DNA of 6,161 nucleotides from an uncultured Planctomycetota bacterium. Its GTDB lineage: Bacteria; Planctomycetota; SZUA-567; JAFGNG01. The notes under the pieces are model-generated. The model was not told the DNA's origin. It ran no database searches and was given only the letters and a program-made list of their open reading frames with translations. Position numbers and translations under genes: made by a program. How positions within the stretch are numbered: position 1 is the first letter of the stretch; the number at the start of each line of letters is the position of its first letter. Positions 1-6,161 of the stretch are shown here, piece after piece. The stretch lies in contig CAMZKK010000054.1 in assembly GCA_947311175.1 (NCBI GenBank), forward strand, positions 1 to 6,161, given 5' to 3'.

Positions 1-2094
1 ACCTGTCATATATTCACAAGCATGATCACCAACACTTTCTACAACTACCGATGCCCCGCTATTTCTAATTGCGAAACGCTCTCCAGCAGTACCTGAAAAA
101 TATGCCTCACCTGAAGTTGCACCATATAAGGCAACATTACCGATAATTGAATTTTTACTTGCATCAAAGATACTTCCTTCCGGTGGCCTAATAATTATTT
201 TACCACCGGAAAGCCCTTTTCCTACATAGTCGTTGCTATCACCAAACAGCTCAATGGTAATTCCCTTACTCAGAAAAGCACCGAGACTTTGTCCGGCAGA
301 GCCGAAAAGGGAAAGAAAGATAGTGTCATTTGGTAGCCCGACATTTCCGTATTTTTTTGCAATCACCCCACTTAGCATTGTGCCAAAGGCACGGTTGACA
401 CTCTTTATTTTATTATTCAATCGAGTAGGGATTTTATTATCAATCGCTTGTTTAGCATCATTTATTATTTTTTGATCCAATACACAATCAATATGATGGT
501 TTTGTGCTTCAACATTTTTAATTGCCTTACCCTCACTCTTAACTACGTGAAGGATAGAATCTAACTCAAGTTTTTTGGCTTTACTATGCCTTATTTCTTT
601 GCGAGTTTGCAAATATTCTACCTTACCAATCATTTCATCAATTGTTCTAAAACCCAATTTTTCCATAATTTCACGCAAATCTTCAGCAAGTAAATAAAAA
701 TAATTTACCAAATAATCTGCCCTGCCCTTAAACCGCTTTCTTAATTCTGGACATTGAGTTGCAATCCCAACCGGACAGGTGTTTTTGTGGCAATTTCTAT
801 CCATAATACACCCCAAAACAACCATAGGAATAGTGGCAAATCCAAATTCTTCCGCACCAAGCAAGGCAGCAATCGCAACGTCTCTACCTGTTCTAATCTG
901 CCCATCTACTTGAAGCCTAACTCTTCCTCGAAGGTTATTCAAAACCAATGCCTGTTGACTTTCAGATAATCCAATTTCCCATGGAATACCTGCACTTTTA
1001 AGACTACTCAACGGTGCCGCACCTGTACCACCTCCACTACCACTAATCAAAATTGCGTCGGCATGTCCCTTTGCAACCCCAGTTGCAATTGTCCCTACAC
1101 CAACTTCAGAGACCAACTTAACATTGATTCGTGCAGTTGGATTGATACTTTTTAAATCAAAAATCAATTGAGCCAAATCCTCAATTGAATAAATATCATG
1201 ATGTGGAGGCGGAGAGATTAAACCAATATTTGGGATTGAGTTACGAGTTCTGGCAATCTCTACATCAACCTTATATCCCGGTAAATGACCACCCTCACCT
1301 GGTTTTGCACTTTGAGCAATCTTAATCTGTAACTCTTTGGCATTTACCAAATATTCAGCAGTAACTCCGAAACGCCCGGAGGCAACTTGTTTAGTAGCAC
1401 TTCCTCGATTATCACCATTTTCATCAATAGTAAACCTATCACGACTCTCGCCACCTTCCCCGCTATTTGACTTAGCACCAATTCTATTCATTGCAGTTGC
1501 AATTATTTCGTGTGCTTCAATACTGATTGAACCAAACGACATTGCACCTGTAACAAATCTTTTAACAATCTCTGAAGCCGATTCAACTTGCTCAAGAGAG
1601 ATTGAATCAACATTTTTAAAATCAAAAAGGTCTCTAAGGTTTGTTGGCTTTTCTTCTTTAAAATTAATTTCCTCTGTGAATTTTTTAAATATATCTTTAC
1701 TGTTTTCTCTCGTTGCCTGCTGTAAAAGGCGAATAGCCTTTGGATTCAAGGAATGACGCTCATTATTTTTCTCCAAAGAATTAATTCCATAGGCATTCGA
1801 TTCATTTCTTTCTACCCCAGCCGAACAATAAGCAAAATTATGACGTAGCAATGTTTCTTTAGCAACATCTTCAATCCCAATTCCCCCAATCCTTGTTGGG
1901 GTATCTGTAAAATATTCATCAATAAATTCATTATTTAAGCCAATGGCTTCAAAGATTTGCGAGCCACGATAGCTTCTGAGGGTTGAAATTCCCATTTTTG
2001 CAAAAACCTTTAACAACCCCTTTTCAATCACCTTAATATATCGCTCAATTGAGTCCTGAATGGTTAAATCCCCAAGAATCCCACTATTTCTCAT
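1..2094 (-). CDS. gltB: Glutamate synthase large subunit, C-terminal part (FMN/3Fe-4S synthase domain and partial GXGXG domain); 3' end outside the window
   Basis: The frame is open from 2133 to position 1, and the ATG at 2094 is its first possible start; 698 codons are visible. It resumes exactly where the upstream frame ends: RNSGILGDL, then KGLLKVFAKMGISTLRSYRG, a hallmark of GltB. The FMN barrel covers roughly residues 150-480 of this part: NSGEGGE (210-216), SGRFGVTAEYL, AKPGEGGHLPG, SPPPHHDIYSIEDL, and VDGQIRTGRDV. The 3Fe-4S cysteines occur as C-x5-C-x4-C (codons at 810-808, 792-790, 777-775; residues 429, 435, 440). The GXGXG beta-helix follows, up to GDHACEYMTG at the edge; about 100 residues should remain. 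The loop that ferredoxin-dependent enzymes carry between GGE and ASGRFGV is absent, which points to an NAD(P)H-type enzyme needing a GltD partner. An odd residue is Gly in SGSGGGTGAAP, where the family usually has Asp (SGxDGGTG). Confidence 0.93.
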   Translation of the reverse strand, partial: MRNSGILGDLTIQDSIERYIKVIEKGLLKVFAKMGISTLRSYRGSQIFEAIGLNNEFIDEYFTDTPTRIGGIGIEDVAKETLLRHNFAYCSAGVERNESNAYGINSLEKNNERHSLNPKAIRLLQQATRENSKDIFKKFTEEINFKEEKPTNLRDLFDFKNVDSISLEQVESASEIVKRFVTGAMSFGSISIEAHEIIATAMNRIGAKSNSGEGGESRDRFTIDENGDNRGSATKQVASGRFGVTAEYLVNAKELQIKIAQSAKPGEGGHLPGYKVDVEIARTRNSIPNIGLISPPPHHDIYSIEDLAQLIFDLKSINPTARINVKLVSEVGVGTIATGVAKGHADAILISGSGGGTGAAPLSSLKSAGIPWEIGLSESQQALVLNNLRGRVRLQVDGQIRTGRDVAIAALLGAEEFGFATIPMVVLGCIMDRNCHKNTCPVGIATQCPELRKRFKGRADYLVNYFYLLAEDLREIMEKLGFRTIDEMIGKVEYLQTRKEIRHSKAKKLELDSILHVVKSEGKAIKNVEAQNHHIDCVLDQKIINDAKQAIDNKIPTRLNNKIKSVNRAFGTMLSGVIAKKYGNVGLPNDTIFLSLFGSAGQSLGAFLSKGITIELFGDSNDYVGKGLSGGKIIIRPPEGSIFDASKNSIIGNVALYGATSGEAYFSGTAGERFAIRNSGASVVVESVGDHACEYMTG

Positions 2095-2110
2095 TCGGCG
2101 ATGGTTTCCA
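2085..2110 (-). other. Frame junction within gltB: ATGA stop-start overlap
   Basis: The minus strand reads ATC GCC GAA TGA in the upstream frame, while the downstream frame reads ATG AGA AAT from the last A of GAA. Stop TGA (2093-2091) and ATG (2094-2092) share ATGA. Adding one A (GAA ATG AGA) would join both parts with no residue lost or gained relative to the family pattern YLAxETI-x-[hydrophobic]-R-x-x-G-[IL]-L. Only a weak Shine-Dalgarno-like GGAAA (2109-2105) lies ten bases before the ATG. No X-XXY-YYZ slippery heptamer is present. The possible explanations are a one-base deletion, a sequencing or assembly error, or a coupled split gene. Confidence 0.85.
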
Positions 2111-4184
2111 TCGCAAGATATGGATTTACTGCACTAACCCCATACCCCAGCAAAAGAGCAAAATGGGTTACATCTCTCGGCTCACCACTTTCAAGCAAGA
2201 TACTTATCTTTGTTCGCTGTCCGGTATTAGTAAGGTGAAGATTTACAACCGACACCGCAAGTAGTGCCGGAACCGCTACCCTATCTGAGGAAACATTCTT
2301 ATCGCTAAGAATAATTATTGAATACTCATCGGTTGAATATTTTTCTGCTTCAAGCCAAATTCTTTCCACAGCCAGCTTTAACCCTCCAACACCATCACTA
2401 GCATTAAAGGTAATATCAATTGTTATATTTTTAAATTTTTTAAGATCTGTTTTTCTAATCCGATTGAGATCTTCATTTGTTAAAATCGGAGTATTTAATT
2501 TTAACATCCTAACATGCTCAGGACCTTCATCTAATAAATCACCTTGTTGTCCAATATAAGTAGTCAAAGACATAACCAATTCTTCCCGAATAGAATCAAT
2601 GGGCGGATTAGTTACTTGTGCAAATAGTTGTTTGAAATAGTCATACAACAACACCGGTCTATCGGATAACACTGCAAGTGGAGTATCATCCCCCATCGAG
2701 CCAATCGGCTCTTTGCCATCAAGAACCATAGGCAGCAAAATCTCATTGATATCTTCTTTTGTATAACCAAATAATTTTTGACATTCAGTTGTTCGAAAGA
2801 CATCAGCAGTAATTGATGCTGTGCCATCAAATAAACCTCTCATCATAACCTTATTGGCATCTAACCAACGGCGATATGGTTTACTCCGACAGACTCTTGC
2901 CTTGACCGCATCATCATCAAGGAGTAGTCCTTTTTTTGTATCAACCTCCAAGATAACTCCGGGACTAAGCCTTCCTTTTTCCTTTATCTCTTCTGGCTTA
3001 AAATCAAGCATCCCTATTTCAGAGCCAAGGACAATCATTCCATCATTCGTCACAACATAACGTACAGGTCTTAATCCGTTTCTGTCAAGGATTGAAACTA
3101 TCGAACTGCCATCACTCGCAATAACGGCTGCCGGTCCATCCCATGGAGGCATAAAGGTTGAGTGATATTCACAAAATGCACGGCGGTCTGCCCCCATAAA
3201 ATACTTTTGTCCCCAAGCCTCAGGAATCATCATCATCATTGAATGAGCCAGAGTTCTACCACTTAAAGTCAACAATTCAAATACATTGTCAAGGCATGAG
3301 GAATCACTGCCATCTTCATCAATAATTGGAATTAGCTCATTAATCTCATCACCAAAAACTGATGATTTTAAAAAACTATATCGTGCCTTCATATTGTTTA
3401 CATTTCCACGCAGGGTATTGATTTCACCATTGTGGGCAAGATATCTAAATGGTTGAGCCAATGACCAAGTTGGAAATGTATTGGTGCTATACCTTTGATG
3501 AACAATGGCTAAAGCACTCTTAAAGGATTTATCACAAAGGTCTTTATAAAATGGTGCCACCTGCTTTGCCAACATCATTCCTTTGTAAATGATGGTTCGA
3601 CAAGAAAGACTCGAAATATAAAACCCACCATTATCATTTTCAATTTTGTTTATTTTGTTTTCAATCACTCTGCGAATGACATAAAGTTTTCGTTCAAATT
3701 TTAGTTTGTCGGTAAAATCTCCCTCAACAAAAAGCTGCATAACCACTGGTGCTGATGCCTTAGCGATAGTTCCTAATTTTAGATTATCAGTCTCAACAAG
3801 TCGCCACCCAAGGACATTACAACCTTTACTCGCAATAACTTTTTCGATTTCAGAACGGTATGATTTGTTTTTTGAATCATCACTAGGCATAAAAACCATG
3901 CCAACGGCATATAGTTTATTTTTAGGTAATTCAATACCTATTTTAGGACAAATTTTGGCAAAAAATTCTTTGGGTAACTGTAGTAAAATACCGGCGCCAT
4001 CTCCGGTATTAGGGTCACTACCGACCGCACCTCTGTGCGTTAGATTATTTAATATTTTCAATCCATTTTCAATAATTTGATGAGACTTTGTGCCGTCAAT
4101 ATTTGCAACAAACGCAACCCCACAGGAATCTTTTTCATTTTTAGGATTGTAGAGCCCCTCTGCCTTAGGTAGTCCGTATGCCAT
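2091..4184 (-). CDS. gltB: Glutamate synthase large subunit, N-terminal part (glutaminase and central domains); ends at a frame break
   Basis: This is the first 697 codons of GOGAT large subunit. The class-II glutamine amidotransferase domain spans about residues 21-430. Cys21, in the DSCGVAF context, matches the nucleophile that is exposed after removal of a short propeptide, here 20 residues. Conserved blocks include LTHRGAVGSDPNTGDGAGIL (48-67), HQRYSTNTFPTW (229-240), LAHNGEINTLRGN (249-261) and DRNGLRPVRY (367-376). The central domain follows (about 470-697), with QQGDLLDEGPEHVRMLKL at 546-563 and GYGVSAVNPYLAMETIAE at the end. Family enzymes hydrolyse glutamine here and tunnel ammonia to the synthase domain. 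The frame stops at TGA (2093-2091), in the middle of a segment that continues in full-length homologues; the remainder is in the -1 frame. On its own this part would lack the FMN and iron-sulfur synthase domain. Confidence 0.95.
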   Translation of the reverse strand: MAYGLPKAEGLYNPKNEKDSCGVAFVANIDGTKSHQIIENGLKILNNLTHRGAVGSDPNTGDGAGILLQLPKEFFAKICPKIGIELPKNKLYAVGMVFMPSDDSKNKSYRSEIEKVIASKGCNVLGWRLVETDNLKLGTIAKASAPVVMQLFVEGDFTDKLKFERKLYVIRRVIENKINKIENDNGGFYISSLSCRTIIYKGMMLAKQVAPFYKDLCDKSFKSALAIVHQRYSTNTFPTWSLAQPFRYLAHNGEINTLRGNVNNMKARYSFLKSSVFGDEINELIPIIDEDGSDSSCLDNVFELLTLSGRTLAHSMMMMIPEAWGQKYFMGADRRAFCEYHSTFMPPWDGPAAVIASDGSSIVSILDRNGLRPVRYVVTNDGMIVLGSEIGMLDFKPEEIKEKGRLSPGVILEVDTKKGLLLDDDAVKARVCRSKPYRRWLDANKVMMRGLFDGTASITADVFRTTECQKLFGYTKEDINEILLPMVLDGKEPIGSMGDDTPLAVLSDRPVLLYDYFKQLFAQVTNPPIDSIREELVMSLTTYIGQQGDLLDEGPEHVRMLKLNTPILTNEDLNRIRKTDLKKFKNITIDITFNASDGVGGLKLAVERIWLEAEKYSTDEYSIIILSDKNVSSDRVAVPALLAVSVVNLHLTNTGQRTKISILLESGEPRDVTHFALLLGYGVSAVNPYLAMETIAE

Positions 4185-4189
4185 GTTTT

Positions 4190-4195
4190 TCCCCG
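4190..4195 (-). promoter_or_regulatory. Ribosome-binding site of gltB
   Basis: On the minus strand the bases before the gltB ATG read ATCGGGGAAAAAC. The GGGGA core lies about six bases upstream of the start codon and is the only Shine-Dalgarno-like purine stretch in the gap. It supports the ATG at 4184 as the start, which also agrees with the family N-terminus. It is not a full AGGAGG match. No convincing separate promoter for gltB was found in the 76-base gap. Confidence 0.55.
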
Positions 4196-4204
4196 ATTAA
4201 TTTT

Positions 4205-4242
4205 GCAATATAGAGACGCAAAGCATTGCGTCTCTATATTGC
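4205..4242. repeat. Perfect inverted repeat / hairpin between glnN and gltB
   Basis: Two exactly complementary 17-base arms (4205-4221 and 4226-4242) flank a 4-base loop at 4222-4225. Read on either strand the arm is GCAATATAGAGACGCAA. In the glnN-gltB transcript it would form a 17-bp stem ending 20 bases before the gltB start codon, leaving the ribosome-binding site free. It is not a standard intrinsic terminator: on the minus strand the stem is followed by AAAATTAATC, and the only T run (4251-4256 complement) lies before the stem; on the plus strand no T run follows either. The TAGAGACGCA...TGCGTCTCTA core resembles dispersed palindromic repeats I recall from several bacterial genomes, so it may be one copy of a REP-like or MITE-like element. 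That origin is inference; the palindrome is directly visible. Possible roles are transcript stabilisation or processing. Confidence 0.9.
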
Positions 4243-4260
4243 TGTATGTGAAAAAATGAG

Positions 4261-6161
4261 TTATCGCATAAATAGCATTTCAGCATACGTAGGCAAAGGC
4301 CAAATTTCAGCATCAATAATTTTTTCCAATTCATCTGCTGAATTACGTAAATTTTCCATTACCGGAATCACTTTATCTCGATATGCAGAGGCTTGCTTGA
4401 CTTCACTATCAATTGTTGCAACCTCAATAATTATTTTTTCTAAAGCATCAATACCTTTACGCAGACTGTCAATAAATCCACAAATTTTTGTAAGTTCTCC
4501 CTCATGACTAGTACAAGGTAATCCAATTTGTTTAATCGAAATAGTAGCACTTGCTATTTTTTCTGAATACTTAATTGCAGCCGGTAAAATTTGACGCTTA
4601 GCAATACTAACCATTGCCTTTGCCTCAATCCCAATGGTTAAGCAATAATTTTCAAGCAATATTTCTTGTCGAGCAACAAGTTCCTCTTTTGATAAAATAT
4701 TATGTTTGGCAAATAATTTAACAACCTCTTTTTTAGTTACAACCTTAAGGGCATCGACCGCATTTGTCAGATTTGGCAACCCTCTTTTCATTGCCTCTTC
4801 TACCCATTCATCTGAATAGTTATCACCGTTAAAGATGATTCTGCTGTGATTTTTGGCAATATCTTGTAGTATATTTTTGATTGTCTTTTTAACATCTTTC
4901 GATTTTTCCAACTCATCAGCAATATCACAAAGGGCATCAGCAATAATTGCATTAATGACATAAGTAGGAGATGCAGTCGAAGTACTTGAGCCAACCATTC
5001 TAAATTCAAAACGATTGCCGGTAAAGGCAAATGGTGAAGTTCGATTTCTATCGGTATTGTCTTTAGGTAGTGGCGGAAGAGTTGTAACCCCAAGATTCAG
5101 CACTCCTCCCTTGCGAGATGAACCTTTATTGCCAATCGCTAATTGTTCAATAATTTCAGTTAATTGCTCACCTAAGAAAATTGAAATAATTGCTGGAGGA
5201 GCTTCATTCGCTCCAAGACGATGGTCATTGCCAGCATTTGCCACAGTTGCCCGCAAGAGTGCTGAATGGCTATCTACCGCCTTAATTATTGCCGACAAGA
5301 AAATTAAAAACACCATATTGTCATGTGGAGTATTACCGGGATCTAATAAGTTTACTCCGGTATCAGTAACTGCCGACCAGTTATTATGTTTACCACTGCC
5401 ATTAACCCCAGCAAATGGTTTTTCATGGAGCAGACATAAAAATCCATGCCTGCGAGCCACCTTCTGCAAAGTTTCCATCGTTAATTGATTGTGGTCGGTT
5501 GCAACATTAACGGTTGCGAAAACCGGTGCAATTTCATATTGGGCAGGTGAAACTTCATTATGTTGAGTTTTTGCTAACACGCCAAGCTTCCAAAGTTCAA
5601 CATTAACCTCACTCATAAATGAGGCAACCCTTTCATCAAGAGAGCCAAAATAATGATCATCTTTTTCTTGTCCCTTCGGTGATGGTGCACCAAACAAGGT
5701 TCGACCGGAAAGGATGAGGTCTAACCTTTTTTCCGCAAACTTTTGATCAACCAAAAAATATTCTTGTTCAGCACCTAAGGTAGCCCTGACCTTGTTTACA
5801 TCGGTATTGCCAATGGCTCGAAGCACCCGAAGAGATTGTTTGTTTAAGGCATCTATCGAACGTAAGAGAGGTGTTTTTTTATCCAAACTCTGCCCCTTGT
5901 ATGAAGCAAAGGCGGAAGGAATATATAGAGTTATGTTGTCTCCGTCTTCTTTAATAAAAACCGGTGAGGTGCAATCCCACGCAGTATAACCTCGTGCCTC
6001 AAAGGTTGCCCGCAGACCACCACTTGGAAATGAAGATGCATCCGGCTCGCCCTGTATCAATTCTTTCCCGCTAAATTCCATAATTATTCTACCATCGCTG
6101 GTAGGCGAAATAAAAGAATCATGTTTTTCAGCAGTAAAGCCTGTCATCGGTTGAAACCAAT
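4261..6161 (-). CDS. glnN: Type III glutamine synthetase (GSIII), 5' end outside the window
   Basis: ATP-dependent condensation of glutamate and ammonia to glutamine in the cytoplasm; GSIII enzymes are large double-ring oligomers. The frame stays open to the window edge: codons before the ATG at 6147 read W-F-Q-P, continuing the family's HWFQP-(M/L)T segment, so that ATG is internal and roughly 95 N-terminal residues are missing (known members are about 700-730 residues). Numbering from that Met: metal-binding EQEYFLVD at 127-134, HNEVSPAQYEIAP at 196-208, NGSGKHNNWS at 249-258, NAGNDHRLGANEAPPAI at 304-320 and DRNRTSPFAFTGNRFEFR at 366-383. These are the conserved catalytic-core blocks of GSIII. 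The helical GSIII-specific C-terminal region follows, ending in the typical EIWPLPTYAEMLF just before TAA. No key residue appears lost. gltB follows 76 bases downstream in the same direction, suggesting one operon. Family assignment is very secure. Confidence 0.97.
   Translation of the reverse strand, partial: WFQPMTGFTAEKHDSFISPTSDGRIIMEFSGKELIQGEPDASSFPSGGLRATFEARGYTAWDCTSPVFIKEDGDNITLYIPSAFASYKGQSLDKKTPLLRSIDALNKQSLRVLRAIGNTDVNKVRATLGAEQEYFLVDQKFAEKRLDLILSGRTLFGAPSPKGQEKDDHYFGSLDERVASFMSEVNVELWKLGVLAKTQHNEVSPAQYEIAPVFATVNVATDHNQLTMETLQKVARRHGFLCLLHEKPFAGVNGSGKHNNWSAVTDTGVNLLDPGNTPHDNMVFLIFLSAIIKAVDSHSALLRATVANAGNDHRLGANEAPPAIISIFLGEQLTEIIEQLAIGNKGSSRKGGVLNLGVTTLPPLPKDNTDRNRTSPFAFTGNRFEFRMVGSSTSTASPTYVINAIIADALCDIADELEKSKDVKKTIKNILQDIAKNHSRIIFNGDNYSDEWVEEAMKRGLPNLTNAVDALKVVTKKEVVKLFAKHNILSKEELVARQEILLENYCLTIGIEAKAMVSIAKRQILPAAIKYSEKIASATISIKQIGLPCTSHEGELTKICGFIDSLRKGIDALEKIIIEVATIDSEVKQASAYRDKVIPVMENLRNSADELEKIIDAEIWPLPTYAEMLFMR

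Noticed and set aside
2088..2100. Programmed -1 ribosomal frameshift within gltB
   Set aside because: The bases before the TGA (ATC GCC GAA) do not form an X-XXY-YYZ slippery heptamer, a tRNA slip from GAA to CGA would pair poorly, and I see no strong stem directly downstream. A deletion, an error or coupled reinitiation fits better.
3228..3245. Short CAT/ATG repeat (run of ATC/ATG triplets) as a microsatellite or phase-variable tract
   Set aside because: It encodes the MMMMIPEAW segment of GltB, where homologues also have several methionines, so it reflects conserved protein sequence.
4205..4260. Rho-independent terminator after glnN
   Set aside because: The stem is strong, but on the minus strand it is followed by A-rich bases and the T run lies before it; on the plus strand it is also not followed by T. 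Another gene in the same direction starts 20 bases after the stem.
5015..5488. Plus-strand open frame of 157 codons (and others at 1337-1756, 3706-4080, 233-475)
   Set aside because: They lie wholly antisense to conserved glnN or gltB coding sequence, have no recognisable protein pattern and no ribosome-binding context, and are best read as chance frames opposite real genes.
6145..6147. ATG at 6147 as the true start of glnN
   Set aside because: The upstream codons W-F-Q-P continue the conserved GSIII sequence up to the window edge, and the protein would be about 95 residues short at the N-terminus.

Overview
This window is an AT-rich bacterial stretch carrying two long genes of the GS-GOGAT ammonium-assimilation route, both read on the minus strand. 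In transcription order they are a type III glutamine synthetase (glnN, entering from the right edge with its 5' end missing) and the large subunit of glutamate synthase (gltB, leaving at the left edge with its 3' end missing). Together with the 76-base gap between them they fill the window. I see no RNA gene, CRISPR array, insertion sequence or phage gene, and no convincing gene on the plus strand.

Layout from right to left: glnN occupies about 6161-4261. The gap 4260-4185 holds a perfect hairpin (two 17-base arms, 4-base loop) that is not an intrinsic terminator, followed by a short purine-rich ribosome-binding site. gltB then starts at 4184. At 2094-2091 its reading frame is broken. The first frame (glutaminase domain plus central domain, 697 codons) ends in TGA. 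The rest of the protein (FMN/iron-sulfur synthase barrel and the start of the GXGXG beta-helix) continues without interruption in the -1 frame from 2094 to the window edge. The two frames meet in an ATGA overlap, and the protein alignment is continuous across it, as if one A were missing from a GAAATG sequence. This is either a one-base deletion or sequencing error, or a genuinely split, translationally coupled gltB.

The pathway logic is simple: GlnN makes glutamine from glutamate, ammonia and ATP. GltB splits the glutamine in its N-terminal domain and channels the ammonia to 2-oxoglutarate in its FMN domain, giving two glutamates. The FMN domain lacks the extra loop of ferredoxin-dependent enzymes, so a GltD-type NAD(P)H subunit is expected nearby, perhaps just beyond position 1. 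The organism cannot be named from this window. GSIII is scattered among Bacteroidetes, cyanobacteria, spirochaetes, some Firmicutes and other phyla. The hairpin resembles palindromic repeats that I recall, without having checked, from Bacteroidetes-related and cyanobacterial genomes. The genetic code looks standard, since the TAA and TGA stops fall where the families end or where the frame breaks.
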